DNA from: Acidobacteriota bacterium
GTDB taxonomy: Bacteria; Acidobacteriota; Thermoanaerobaculia; Multivoradales; Multivoraceae
Direction: 5' to 3'
Length of the DNA stretch: 64,000 nucleotides
NCBI GenBank assembly: GCA_003388555.1
Contig: QQVD01000074.1
Coordinates: 86,375-150,374, forward strand
Shown: one piece after another, positions 9,329 to 18,010 of the stretch
Numbering within the stretch: position 1 is the first letter of the stretch
Layout of the letters: each line of letters starts with the position of its first letter
The notes under the pieces: generated by a model
Told to the model about the DNA's origin: nothing
What the model saw: the letters and a program-made list of their open reading frames with translations, nothing else
Database searches by the model: none
Position numbers and translations under genes: made by a program

Positions 9329-9627
9329 GACCCTTCTCCTTGCTGATTGCGAGAGACGGGCGTCTCGGAGGAGGCGCTCGCTCCCCAGTGACCGGACTGC
9401 TGACTCGGAACCTCCCCACCCTAGCACCAGCCATCCACCTCGATCGCCCCGACGTCGCCGGCCCAGCTCGCCGCGAGGCGGGTGATCGCACCGCCCGCCT
9501 TCGCTCACGCAGTGAGGCTCCAGCCGGCTATCCTTGCGTCTCCACCTCCCACCCCCTGAGCAGCTCGCCACTGCCGAATGACCGGTCGACCCCGTCAGGG
9601 CATGGCTCTGCTGCGACCCGACAAGAC

Positions 9628-10953
9628 ATGAACGACCGCCGCTCCGTCTGGTCCTGGTGCTTCTACGACTGGGCCAACTCCTCGTTCACCACCCTGGTGG
9701 TGACCTTCATCTACGCCACCTACTTCACCCAGGCGTTCGCCGACGACGAGGCACGCGGCACGGCCCTGTGGTCCCGCGGCATCGTCATCAGCTCGCTGCT
9801 GATCGCGGTGATGTCGCCGATCCTGGGCGCCCTCGCCGATCGGGGCGGCACCCGCAGGCGCTTCCTCGTCGCGTCGACCATGATCTGCGTCGTGGCGTCG
9901 GCGGTCCTCGCCTTCCTGACCCCCGACCTGCCCTACGCGGTGTGGCTGGCGCTCGGCGTCTTCGTCGTCGGCAACGTCGCGTTCGAGATCGGCATGGTGT
10001 TCTACAACGCCTTCCTGCCGGCGATCTCGACGCCCCAGACGATCGGGCGCATCTCGGGGCGGGGTTGGGGCCTCGGCTACGTCGGTGGCCTGCTCTGCCT
10101 GGTACTGGCGCTCTTCGGTCTGGTCGGCCTCGGCGACGCGGCGCCCTGGATCCAGCTGCCGCGCGATGAGGGCTTCCACGTGCGCGCCACGAACCTGCTG
10201 GTCGCGGGCTGGTTCCTCGTCTTCAGCCTGCCGATGCTGCTCTGGGTGCGCGATCCGCCGCGCGCCGCCGCCATGGCCCGTCGCGCCAGCGTCCGGGGCG
10301 CCTTCGACGACCTCAGAGCCACCTGGGCGCGGCTACGACGTTTCCCCGAGATCATCCGCTTCCTCGTCGCCCGCCTGGTCTACAACGACGGGCTGGTGAC
10401 CATCTTCGCCTTCGGAGGCATCTACGCCGCCGGCACCTTCGGCATGTCGTTCAGCGAGGTGATCGTCTTCGGCATCGCGCTCAACCTGGCGGCCGGCATC
10501 GGAGCTCTGCTCTTCGGCTTCGTCGACGACTACCTCGGCGGCAGGACCACGGTGATCATCAGTCTGGTGGCGTTGCTGGCTGCCGCGGTGCTCGCGGTGC
10601 TGGCGCCGACCAAGACCCTGTTCTGGGTCGCCGGCCTGATGGTCGGCATCTTCGCCGGCCCCAACCAGGCGGCGAGCCGGTCGGTGATGGCGCGACTGGT
10701 GCCGGCCCAGCACGAAAACGAGTTCTTCGGCTTCTTCGCCTTCTCGGGCAAGGCGACGGCCTTCGCCGGCCCGCTGCTGCTCGGCATCGCCAGCGACGCG
10801 ATGGGCCAGCGAGCCGGCGTCTCGACGGTGACGATCTTCTTCGTCGTCGGCCTGATCCTGCTGCTCATGGTCGACGAGCAGAAGGGGCGCGAGCGCAAGG
10901 TGGCGGCAGAGACGATGGCCGCCGAGAGGGCCGGCACGGCCCCGGTCGCTTGA
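9628..10953 (+). CDS. MFS transporter, UMF1 (Atg22-like) family
   Basis: 441 residues with about 12 hydrophobic helices. The start 'SWCFYDWANSSFTTLVVTF' is the UMF1 signature (YDWANSAF), and 'GxLADRGGTRRRFL' is the conserved loop between helices 2 and 3. Also seen: 'GRISGRGWGLGYVGGLLCL' and, in the C-terminal half, 'GPNQAASRSVMARLVP'. UMF1 members are related to yeast Atg22, an amino-acid effluxer, but the bacterial substrates are not established. The ATG is chosen by alignment to the family N-terminus; an upstream extension would be soluble and Ser/Pro-rich. Monocistronic: the next gene is over 200 bases away, with a tandem repeat in between. Confidence 0.9.
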   Translation: MNDRRSVWSWCFYDWANSSFTTLVVTFIYATYFTQAFADDEARGTALWSRGIVISSLLIAVMSPILGALADRGGTRRRFLVASTMICVVASAVLAFLTPDLPYAVWLALGVFVVGNVAFEIGMVFYNAFLPAISTPQTIGRISGRGWGLGYVGGLLCLVLALFGLVGLGDAAPWIQLPRDEGFHVRATNLLVAGWFLVFSLPMLLWVRDPPRAAAMARRASVRGAFDDLRATWARLRRFPEIIRFLVARLVYNDGLVTIFAFGGIYAAGTFGMSFSEVIVFGIALNLAAGIGALLFGFVDDYLGGRTTVIISLVALLAAAVLAVLAPTKTLFWVAGLMVGIFAGPNQAASRSVMARLVPAQHENEFFGFFAFSGKATAFAGPLLLGIASDAMGQRAGVSTVTIFFVVGLILLLMVDEQKGRERKVAAETMAAERAGTAPVA

Positions 10954-10984
10954 CCACCAGAGGCCGAGCCCTGCAGCGCTGCCG

Positions 10985-11032
10985 CGCTGAGTCGCTGAGT
11001 CGCTGGGACGCTGAGTCGCTGAGTCGCTGAGA
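10985..11032. repeat. Tandem repeat, 6 units of 8 bp (CGCTGAGT)
   Basis: Four exact copies of CGCTGAGT plus two with changed last bases (CGCTGGGA, CGCTGAGA), starting 31 bases after the transporter stop codon. Non-coding. It resembles the other short arrays at gene ends in this window. Confidence 0.9.
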
Positions 11033-11165
11033 CCGCGAAGGTCAGCGGAGCATGGGCCGGGCGTGGTTCCCGGAGTCAGCGACCGCTCCTGGGACCGAGC
11101 TCCGGCGGTGGCAGCTCGCAGCGCGGAAATCTTTGCCGGGTCTTTTGCTATTCTAAGCCTCGAGT

Positions 11166-11831
11166 ATGTCGGACGTCATCGGCCAGGAATCACAGGAAGA
11201 GCGCCCCTACCACCACGGCGATCTGCGTCGCGCCCTGCTGGAGGCGACGCGCGAGCTGCTGATGGAGGGGGGGGTCCAGGCGGCGAGCCTGCGAGCCGTC
11301 GCCCGCCGTGCCGGGGTGACCAACCGGGCGCCTTACCACCACTTCCCCGACAAGTGCTCGCTGCTGGCAGCGGTCGCCACCGAGGGCTTCCGCAAGCTGC
11401 GCGAGAACGTCGCCCGTCGACTCGAGCACGCCGGTTCGGATCCGGTGGCGCGGCTGACCGAGATCGGCCTCGGCTACATCGAGTTCGCGCACCAGAACCC
11501 GGGCGAGTTCCAGGTGATGTTCTGGCACGAAGTCTGTGACGCCGAGGAGCATCCCGAGCGCGACACCGCCTCCGAGTGCTGCTTCATGCAGCTGCTCGAG
11601 ACCATCCAGTCGATGGCTCGCCGACCGATCGGCGAGCACGAGCTGAAGAGCCTCGGAGTCACCGCCTGGTCGGCGGTGCACGGCTTCGCCACTCTGCGGG
11701 CGCAGGACAGCTTCGTCGACGAGAGGGTCGACGATCTTGCAGAGGCGCTGGCGCGACGTATCGCGGTGGTCACCGCACTCGAGGTCGGCGCCTTCTCGCT
11801 CGTGCCCGCGGTCAGCGACAGCGTCTCCTGA
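11166..11831 (+). CDS. TetR/AcrR-family transcriptional regulator
   Basis: 221 residues. The N-terminal DNA-binding domain reads 'HHGDLRRALLEATRELL' then HTH 'SLRAVARRAGVTNRAPYHHF' (residues about 39-60) followed by DKCSLLAAVATEGF. The C-terminal half (GYIEFAHQNPGEFQVMFWHE) matches the TetR_C_33-like (WHG) ligand-binding domain with the pattern Y-x-x-F-A-x-x-x-P-x-x-F-x-x-M-F. It has its own AT-richer upstream region (TTTTGCTATTCTAAG), the best promoter-like stretch here. No divergent transporter or enzyme gene lies next to it, apart from the UMF1 transporter upstream, so its target is unclear. Effector unknown. Confidence 0.92.
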   Translation: MSDVIGQESQEERPYHHGDLRRALLEATRELLMEGGVQAASLRAVARRAGVTNRAPYHHFPDKCSLLAAVATEGFRKLRENVARRLEHAGSDPVARLTEIGLGYIEFAHQNPGEFQVMFWHEVCDAEEHPERDTASECCFMQLLETIQSMARRPIGEHELKSLGVTAWSAVHGFATLRAQDSFVDERVDDLAEALARRIAVVTALEVGAFSLVPAVSDSVS

Positions 11832-12299
11832 GGGACTGGCCGCACCCCTAGGGTCCCCTCCAGTGTCGCGGACCTGATCACCAGGTCTCGTCGGGCCCGG
11901 GCGCTCGCCGACCGGCGTGTCCGCTCCCGGACACCGGTCTCGTGGACCCGCCGCGAAGGATCGGACCGGCGCTGCCGGCGGGCCGGTCGCGTAGCCGGGC
12001 GGAGCGGCGAAGAACAGGACCGTGCGAAGGGCACAGGTGAGCTCATCCGGCCGTCAGCCGGACGGGTCAGGGGCTGAGCGCACCCACGAAAGACGAGGTT
12101 TCCGGCGGTTCGCGATGCTGTGCGCGCTCAAGGAGTGCGCCGGTCTCGTGAAGATCGAGACAATTTCGCCGGGAGTGAAACTCGGCCGATCTATCCGGCG
12201 TATAGTTCGATGTATACGGTGGGTAGTTCCACCGTATCGACCCGAGACTCCCGCGAGATCGCGCGACCGGCGCTCCTCGCAGAAAGAAGCCCACCCACC
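11832..12299. other. Intergenic region with AT-richer promoter segment
   Basis: 468 bases without a credible gene on either strand. Its last 120 bases are unusually AT-rich (CGTATAGTTCGATGTATAC) and contain two inverted repeats annotated separately, which points to the promoter of the pentapeptide-repeat gene. The first 300 bases show nothing I can name. Confidence 0.6.
12200..12237 (+). promoter_or_regulatory. Two adjacent inverted repeats upstream of pentapeptide-repeat gene
   Basis: GTATA-N8-TATAC at 12200-12217, immediately followed by a perfect 9-bp stem ATACGGTGG / CCACCGTAT at 12214-12237 with a 6-base loop (GTAGTT). The second ends 62 bases before the ATG. This could be an operator or a transcript hairpin in the 5' UTR; no poly-T follows, so an intrinsic terminator is unlikely. 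Confidence 0.55.
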
Positions 12300-12971
12300 A
12301 TGCGAGAACTTCGCAACTCCCCTCTCCCCTACGACGCCTCCCTGGGCTCGTACCCACGGTGGCTGCTCTCCACAACGCTCGCCCTGCTCATCGCCGGCGG
12401 GCTCCTCTTCCCGGTCTCCCCGACCTCGGCTCAGACCGAGGGCGACGCGCACGTTCGCCCAGCCACCGTGGTGGCGAACCCCTGCGTGAGCCCGAGCGCT
12501 GGCGCCGACCTCCGCCGCTGCGATTTCGCGTACCGCACTCTGCGCGGCGCCGATCTCGCGGGAGTCGACCTTCGTGGCGTCAACCTCTCCTTCGCCGACC
12601 TCACCGGCGTGCGCCTCGAGGGTGCACGTCTCGACGGCGCCAAACTGACCTCGGCCACCCTGCGCGGCGCCGACCTGCGCCGGGCCAGGCTCATCGACAG
12701 CGACCTACGACTCGCCGACCTCACCGGAGCCGAGCTCGACGGTGCCGACGCCTCGGGAGCCGAGCTGAGCAACGCCGCCATCGATCCGTCGATGCTGCCG
12801 CGGATCACTCTCACCGACACCATCGGACCGTTCGGCATGCTCTGCAGCGAGCCCGGCTGCGACGGCTCGAGCCTGCACGTAGATCCCCTTCGCCTCGACG
12901 GCGAGCGCATCGCCGCCTGGGCGAGGGTGCACCTGACCTCGTTGCCCGAGAGCCTGGCGACGACGCCCTGA
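12300..12971 (+). CDS. Secreted pentapeptide-repeat protein
   Basis: 223 residues; the ATG is preceded by AGAAAGAAG and gives a signal peptide with h-region LSTTLALLIAGGLLFPVSP. Residues about 70-165 are A(D/N)LxX pentapeptide repeats: GADLAGVDLRGVNLSFADL, GADLRRARLIDSDLRLADL and so on, about 17-18 in register, predicting a right-handed quadrilateral beta-helix of four to five coils. Before the repeats is a short Cys-containing stretch (NPCVSPSAGADLRRCDF), and after them a tail with a further Cys pair (LCSEPGCDGS). Cytoplasmic MfpA/Qnr relatives mimic DNA, but this one is exported, so that role is unlikely. Precise function unknown. The next gene downstream also encodes an exported protein 206 bases away. 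Confidence 0.85.
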   Translation: MRELRNSPLPYDASLGSYPRWLLSTTLALLIAGGLLFPVSPTSAQTEGDAHVRPATVVANPCVSPSAGADLRRCDFAYRTLRGADLAGVDLRGVNLSFADLTGVRLEGARLDGAKLTSATLRGADLRRARLIDSDLRLADLTGAELDGADASGAELSNAAIDPSMLPRITLTDTIGPFGMLCSEPGCDGSSLHVDPLRLDGERIAAWARVHLTSLPESLATTP

Positions 12972-13177
12972 CCGGCTGGGGCCTCGGGCGACTCAACCCG
13001 ACGTCCTCCACCAGGACTCAGCCCGCTCACGAACGCCCCGAGCGCCGACGGATCGCGGCAAGTCGCCACCGGTCGACGCTCGCCGACCAGAGAGCCGCTC
13101 CTCACCGCCGGCGCCGGCGCGCCCGAACACGGGGAGGATCTGCCTTCAGCAGTCCAACGAAACGAAGAGGTTTCGCG

Positions 13178-14068
13178 ATGCGTTCCCACCCCATCTCCCG
13201 AGCCCCGATTCCTCTCGCGGCCCGCTTCCCCGGCGTCGCCGTTGTCCGCGCCTCCCTCTCTACGACCCTGCTGGCCGTCTCGCTCCTCGCGCTGAGCGCG
13301 GCGGCACGAGGGCAGAGCGGCGACTCGGCGTCCGCCTCCCTGCCGCCGCACCTCGAAGCCGACCGCGAGGTGCTCGAGTTCCTCCTCCACGCCGAACCGA
13401 TCGCGGAGAAGGTCATCGAGGGCAGCATCAACCGCCCCCGCAAGCTCCTCCTCGAGCGCGGCGGTGAACGCCGGGCCGCCATCTTCCGTGAGGTCCACCG
13501 TACCGTCTCGACGTCCGAGCAGCACCACCGCAAGCTGCTGCGTGACCACTACGTCTTCGAGCGCGCCGCCTATGAGCTCGATCGTCTCCTCGGCATCGGC
13601 AGGGTGCCACCCACCGTGCTGCGGGAGATCGATGGCCAGGAGGGCTCGCTGCAGCTCTGGATCGACGACGCCCGCCCCGGCAGCGAGCTGCTTCGCGGCT
13701 CGGCCTTCTCCGGCGAGACGGGGACCGCGCGGCGCGACTCCGTGCTGCGCGAGATGGCGCTCTTCGACAGCCTGGTGCGCAACTTCGACCGCCACCTCAA
13801 CAACCTCCTGGTCGACGACGATGCGCGGGTGTGGTGGATCGACCACACGCGCACCTTCCCGCCGCTGGGCGAGCTGGAGAAGGAGCTCGAGATCGACCAC
13901 TGCAGCACCCCGCTCTACCAGCGCCTGGAGTCGGTCGACACCGACGCGATGCGCCATGCGGTGCGTACGCTCCTGCGGCCGGAAGAGCGACTGGCACTGG
14001 CCCAGCGGCACCAGTCGATCGTGCGGCACTGCCACCGCCTGCTCACCAGAGCCGACGCCCAGCCTTGA
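13178..14068 (+). CDS. Secreted atypical kinase-fold protein (HipA/FAM20/PI-kinase-like catalytic core)
   Basis: 296 residues, with GAGG 8 bases before ATG. Signal peptide: hydrophobic run LLAVSLLALSAAARG. The core shows 'ERRAAIFREVHR' (position of the usual nucleotide-binding Lys, here R104), 'FERAAYELDRLLGIGRVPPTV', 'GSLQLWIDDA', then catalytic-loop-like NFDRHLNNLLVDD (D204, N209) and 'WWIDHTRTF' (D222, the metal-binding DFG equivalent). That DRHxxN...DHT order is the HipA/FAM20C/PI3-4-kinase-like arrangement. From memory, related proteins in other Acidobacteria share the Arg, so it may be a family trait. Being exported, it would act outside the cytoplasm, where ATP is scarce; substrate and activity are unknown. 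Lies behind another exported protein (pentapeptide repeats). Confidence 0.75.
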   Translation: MRSHPISRAPIPLAARFPGVAVVRASLSTTLLAVSLLALSAAARGQSGDSASASLPPHLEADREVLEFLLHAEPIAEKVIEGSINRPRKLLLERGGERRAAIFREVHRTVSTSEQHHRKLLRDHYVFERAAYELDRLLGIGRVPPTVLREIDGQEGSLQLWIDDARPGSELLRGSAFSGETGTARRDSVLREMALFDSLVRNFDRHLNNLLVDDDARVWWIDHTRTFPPLGELEKELEIDHCSTPLYQRLESVDTDAMRHAVRTLLRPEERLALAQRHQSIVRHCHRLLTRADAQP

Positions 14069-14136
14069 GCTCGGCGGCAGAGAAGCCGTGAGGACCGGCA
14101 CCGGTCCGCGGCTCTGCGCTCGTCCGGCCCCGGGGA

Positions 14137-15420
14137 TCAGTAGAGGTCGAAGACCAGGATCCGGGCTTCGAGCGGCCCGTTGCGCACCGGCAGCCTGAGG
14201 CTCGGGCGGAGCCCGATCTCCTTGCCCAGGCCTTCCCCACCAGCCAGCACCACGGCGCGCCAACCGCGGTAGCGCTGCTTGAACAGATCGCCGAGGCGGC
14301 GCCAGGCGTCGGCCGTCGGCGCTTCATGTGCCGGATCCGCCGCTCGACGTGCCCGCCCAGCGCCCGAGCCGCGCGGCCCGATGCGCTCGCCGTACGGCGG
14401 GTTGAGCAGCAGGAGGCCCGGGCCGGGAGGCGCCTCGAGCTGGAAGCAGTCGCCGCGCCGCAGCGAGGCGCTGCCCAGCAGCCCGGCGCGCCCGAGGTTG
14501 GAGCGAGCCGCCTCGAGAGCCACGCCGTCGATGTCGGCGCCGAAGAGCCGAACGCCAGCGCCGTTCCCCCGATCGTCGGAGATCGCCACGTCGGCCCGCG
14601 CCGCCGCGCGCACCGCGCTCCACACGCCGCGGTCGAAGTGCGGCAGGTCTTCGAACATCCACCGCTCGCGCAGCCGTCCGGGCGGCAGACCGAGACGATG
14701 CCAGGCCGCCTCCACCAGCAGGGTCGCGGAGCCGCACATCGGGTCGAGGATCGGGCCGCCGCGCCACGCTCCGGGCCCAGAGGCCACGATCTGGTCCTCC
14801 TCCTCGGCGCCGCGCTGCGCCCTTCCGGTCACCGAGTCGGCCGCCAGCACGCAGGCTGCGGCGAGGTGCTCCCGCAGCGGGGCGTCGACGGCCCTGACGC
14901 GGTAGCCGCGCCGGTCGAGCGGCTCGCGCGAAGTGTCGAGCAGGTAGGTGGCGACATCGTCGCGCAGCAGCACCCGCAACGGCACATCGGCCGCCTCGCG
15001 GTCGACCGAGCTGCGCTGCTCGAACCGCCGCCGCTGTGCGTCGACCAGCCCGTCTTTGGTGCGCTGAGCGATCCATCGCACGTCGGTGAGGCGTGAGCCG
15101 GCCGCGGCGACGCTGACGCTGATCGAGCGTTCCGGGGCGAGCAGAGCGCCAGCGTGCAGGCCGCACCAGTCGTGCTCCCCTTCGAGCAGCCAGGCGGCCC
15201 CGTGCGCCAGCTCACGATCGTTGGCGGCGGCGCTGCGGCTGAGCTCGACCAGGACCCGGTTGGCGCAGCGCAGCTCGAGGTTGGCGGCGTAGACGGTGCG
15301 CCAGTCGCCACGGAAGGTCACCGCACCGCGCTCGGGCGCGATCTCGGCGGCGGTGCCGCCGCGTAGACCACGGAGCTCTCCGGCCACCAGCTCCTCGACC
15401 CCCGCCGGACACGTGGCCAC
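14137..15420 (-). CDS. rlmL: THUMP-domain class I SAM-dependent RNA methyltransferase (RlmL-like)
   Basis: 427 residues from GTG at 15420, chosen because RlmL proteins begin with a short 'xATCPAGVEELVAGEL' segment; no strong Shine-Dalgarno is visible. Order: ferredoxin-like/THUMP N-domain (to about residue 165), then UPF0020 methyltransferase with 'DVPLRVLLRDDVATYLLDTS', SAM motif I LDPMCGSATLLVEAAW, the acidic end of beta2 (FGADIDGVALEAARSN) and catalytic NPPYGERIG (NPPY motif IV). RlmL makes m2G2445 in 23S rRNA; this is the single-domain form without RlmK, as in many bacteria. It directly follows the amidohydrolase gene on the same strand (stop at 15465, 44 bases upstream). Specific target base is inferred. 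Confidence 0.85.
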   Translation of the reverse strand: MATCPAGVEELVAGELRGLRGGTAAEIAPERGAVTFRGDWRTVYAANLELRCANRVLVELSRSAAANDRELAHGAAWLLEGEHDWCGLHAGALLAPERSISVSVAAAGSRLTDVRWIAQRTKDGLVDAQRRRFEQRSSVDREAADVPLRVLLRDDVATYLLDTSREPLDRRGYRVRAVDAPLREHLAAACVLAADSVTGRAQRGAEEEDQIVASGPGAWRGGPILDPMCGSATLLVEAAWHRLGLPPGRLRERWMFEDLPHFDRGVWSAVRAAARADVAISDDRGNGAGVRLFGADIDGVALEAARSNLGRAGLLGSASLRRGDCFQLEAPPGPGLLLLNPPYGERIGPRGSGAGRARRAADPAHEAPTADAWRRLGDLFKQRYRGWRAVVLAGGEGLGKEIGLRPSLRLPVRNGPLEARILVFDLY

Positions 15421-15464
15421 GAGGCCGAGCAGACCGTCGGCCGAGCGTCTGCCACCGCGAGCGT

Positions 15465-16736
15465 TCAGTCCGCGACCTCGGCGAACAGACCTTCGGCGAT
15501 CCCCGGGATCACCCTCAGGGCGTTCTCGTAGTACAGCTTGCGCAGCACCTCGGCGGGCAGATCGAGACCGTAGAGCTTCCAGTGCGCGTGTCGCTTGCGG
15601 TAGTAGTCGAAGTACTCGTCGGCGGTCTCGAGGGTGCGGAAGTAGACGTGGTACTCGCTCGGCTCCCACGAGTCCTTGCCGAAGAGCACGCGATCCTGGT
15701 ACTCGGTGAGGAAGCGACGGGCACGGCGCGGCTGGCGGCCGAGCTCGGCGAGCACGGCGCCGATCTCGGTGTAGACGTTGGGCAGCTCGTCGAGCAGCGC
15801 AGAGAGCCGGTCGAGATCGTTGCCGAGCCAGCCGAGGTGCGCATTGATGAAGGTCGTACCCGGATGCTTGCGGAACATGGAGTGCTGCTCTCCCATCGTC
15901 TGCTCGAAGGAGGCGAAGCGGTCGGCATCGTCGCGGCGGCGGTCCGGATACTGCTTGAGCTCGAGCCATCGTTCGTTGAAACGGTCATGCGGCAGCCAGA
16001 ACGGTGACGGCTCGCCGACGTGGATCAGAACCGGGACGCCGAGCTCTCCCGCCTTTCGCCACACGGGGTCGATCCGCGGGTCGTCGGTCGCCACCCGAGC
16101 TCCCGATCCGTCACGCAGGAACATGCCGAGGTTCTTGTAGATCTTGAGGCCCACCGCGCCGGCCGCGACGTCGCGCTCGAGCTGCGCCGCGGTGCGCTCG
16201 CCCCACTCGGGGTCGTCGATGCCGTCGAAGGAGATGTTGGCGAAGTGCACGATGCGACCGTTCGCCTTCCGGGTGCGCTCGATCATCTCCTCGAGACGCT
16301 CGCCGCTGCCGCCGCTCAGGTTGACCATGACGCGCATGTTCATGGCGTCCATCTCGGCCAGCAGCTCGTCGACCCTGCCCTCCGGCTGCTGCAGCAGCCG
16401 ATACTGGTGCGCGTGCACGTCGACGAAGGGAAACGCGGCGCGGGTGCGGGGATTCTCCGGCACCACCAGGGTCGAGCGCGGCTCGTACTCCTCGAAGCTC
16501 ATCTCCTGCGCCTGGACGGTGGGTGCGGCGACGGCGACGACCGGGGGCAACAGGTAGAGCGCCGCCCGCCTCGCCGCGCGGAGGGCGTCGGCAACGGCGC
16601 ACGATCGCGGGCTCTGCGATCCGGGCCTGTGGCGTACTGGGCCGTGGAAGCTTGGGCTGTGGAGCACTGGGCTATGGAACACTGGACTGTGAAGTACTGG
16701 GCCGTGGAGTACTGGACTGTGGCGTACAGAGGGCAC
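15465..16736 (-). CDS. Exported amidohydrolase-2 family metal-dependent hydrolase; start uncertain
   Basis: The catalytic domain is clear: FVDVHAHQY (HxH metal ligands), 'GLKIYKNLG' (Lys), 'VLIHVGEPSPFW' (His), 'TFINAHLGWLG' (His) and 'RVLFGKDSWEP' (Asp), the amidohydrolase TIM-barrel order. A signal peptide 'ALYLLPPVVAVAAPTVQAQ' precedes it. The 5' end is odd: the only start codons in frame (GTG at 16736, 16682, 16667) lie in or before a 7-unit 15-bp tandem repeat that would be translated as SPVLH-type pentapeptides before the signal sequence. The true start may be one of these GTGs, or the original 5' end may have been replaced by the repeat. Substrate unknown; the family includes decarboxylases and lactonases. 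Confidence 0.82.
   Translation of the reverse strand: MPSVRHSPVLHGPVLHSPVFHSPVLHSPSFHGPVRHRPGSQSPRSCAVADALRAARRAALYLLPPVVAVAAPTVQAQEMSFEEYEPRSTLVVPENPRTRAAFPFVDVHAHQYRLLQQPEGRVDELLAEMDAMNMRVMVNLSGGSGERLEEMIERTRKANGRIVHFANISFDGIDDPEWGERTAAQLERDVAAGAVGLKIYKNLGMFLRDGSGARVATDDPRIDPVWRKAGELGVPVLIHVGEPSPFWLPHDRFNERWLELKQYPDRRRDDADRFASFEQTMGEQHSMFRKHPGTTFINAHLGWLGNDLDRLSALLDELPNVYTEIGAVLAELGRQPRRARRFLTEYQDRVLFGKDSWEPSEYHVYFRTLETADEYFDYYRKRHAHWKLYGLDLPAEVLRKLYYENALRVIPGIAEGLFAEVAD
16624..16728. repeat. Tandem repeat, 7 units of 15 bp
   Basis: Seven degenerate units with consensus GGGCTGTGGAGTACT (for example GGGCCGTGGAGTACT, GGACTGTGAAGTACT, GGGCTATGGAACACT). The 15-bp period keeps the minus-strand frame open, so the array reads as a repeated S-P-V-x-H pentapeptide fused in front of the amidohydrolase. 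It is unlike the surrounding sequence in composition. Confidence 0.92.
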
Positions 16737-17136
16737 GGATGACGCTCCCGGGGGTCGGTTCTGGTTCCTGGCGTCCGCCTGGCTCTGAGTGCTCTACGGC
16801 GAGAAGTGACGGACGGTTGGCTCCGGCCCCCTCATCGGCCGGCACGCCCACGCGGAGAGGGCGCAGCGTAGCAGTCACGCCGCGGCCTGCTCCTGGCGGC
16901 GCCTCGATCCGAATCGCCCCGGCGCCCGTAACGTGCCCGAGTGCCGCCAGGGCGCGATCCCGGCACGTCCGGGAGCAGCGCGGCTCCACGATGCATCCCC
17001 AGGCGCCCAGCAGCGGCGCGCGATCGAGGACGTCGCTCCGCCCGCACCCGAGGGCGAGACCGTGTCAGCATCACGAGGGACGACAGCGGTACCAGACCGG
17101 GACGCAACAGAGACGATCCAGAGGACCCTCACCCCG
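16737..17136. other. Intergenic region between divergent genes
   Basis: 400 bases between the amidohydrolase and the DUF547 lipoprotein, which are divergently transcribed. Both promoters should lie here, but I see no convincing -35/-10 pair, repeat or RNA gene. Short open frames present are GC-driven. Confidence 0.5.
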
Positions 17137-17985
17137 ATGCAACCGACGAACCGACTCCTGATCCGTCTCCCACTGACCCTGCCGCTCCTCCTCCTCGTCG
17201 CAGCCGTCTTGGCGGCCTGCGCCCCGGCGGCGTCACCGGCCCGCGGCCCGGTCGGCGAGCAGGTGCAGCGCGGTATCGAGACAGGGAGCGAGGAGTTCGA
17301 TCACTCGCGTTTCGACGCGCTGCTCTCCGCCAGCGTGCGTGACGGGCTGGTCGACTACGCAGTGTTCCAGCAGCGGCGCGCCGAGCTCGACGAATACCTG
17401 GCAACGCTCGCCGCCGCCGACCTGGCATCGCTCGAGCGCGACCACCTGATGGCGCTGCTGCTCAACGCCTACAACGCCTATACCATCGCCTCGATCCTCG
17501 ACCACTGGGGAGTCTCGTCGATCCGTGAGATCGACGGAGTCTGGGATCGCGCGACCCACGACGTCGGCGGCAACCAGGTGACCCTCGACACCCTCGAGCA
17601 CAACCTGCTGCGGCCGTACTTCCAGGACCCGCGCATCCACGTCGCGGTGAACTGCGCCTCGATGTCCTGCGCTCCGCTGCCGACCTGGGCCTTCGACGGC
17701 GACCAGCTCGAGCAGCAGCTCGAGCAGTGGACCCACGCCTTCTTCGCCGACCCGCGGTACCTGACGCGCGAGGGGGAGGCGCTGCGGGTGTCGAAGCTGC
17801 TCGACTGGTACGGCGAGGACTTCACCGCCGAGGGCTGGCGCCCAAGGGCCGAGACCCTGGCCGGCTTCATCCAGCGCTACGCACCGGCGGAGATCGCGGC
17901 GTGGCTCGAGGAGCGCCGAAGCTCCGGCGACGAGGTGGAGATCCGCTTCTTCGACTACGACTGGTCGCTCAACCAGGCGCCGTGA
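17137..17985 (+). CDS. DUF547 domain lipoprotein
   Basis: 282 residues; start chosen so that the lipobox LAAC (Cys28) follows a hydrophobic run (LPLTLPLLLLVAAVLAA). The body is a DUF547 domain: 'YAVFQQRRAELDEYLATL', NAYNAYTIASILDHW, 'NQVTLDTLEHNLLRPYF' and HVAVNCASMSCAPLP, with the conserved Asn/Cys residues of the family, then LLDWYGEDF. The tail 'FFDYDWSLN' is the usual family ending. DUF547 proteins are widespread in marine and soil bacteria and, in plants, occur beside MIP1-like coiled coils; no reaction has been established. Likely anchored in the outer or inner membrane facing the periplasm. It converges on the GH109 gene, 34 bases away. Confidence 0.9.
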   Translation: MQPTNRLLIRLPLTLPLLLLVAAVLAACAPAASPARGPVGEQVQRGIETGSEEFDHSRFDALLSASVRDGLVDYAVFQQRRAELDEYLATLAAADLASLERDHLMALLLNAYNAYTIASILDHWGVSSIREIDGVWDRATHDVGGNQVTLDTLEHNLLRPYFQDPRIHVAVNCASMSCAPLPTWAFDGDQLEQQLEQWTHAFFADPRYLTREGEALRVSKLLDWYGEDFTAEGWRPRAETLAGFIQRYAPAEIAAWLEERRSSGDEVEIRFFDYDWSLNQAP

Positions 17986-18010
17986 TCGGCTGGAACATGC
18001 CCTGCTCCGG

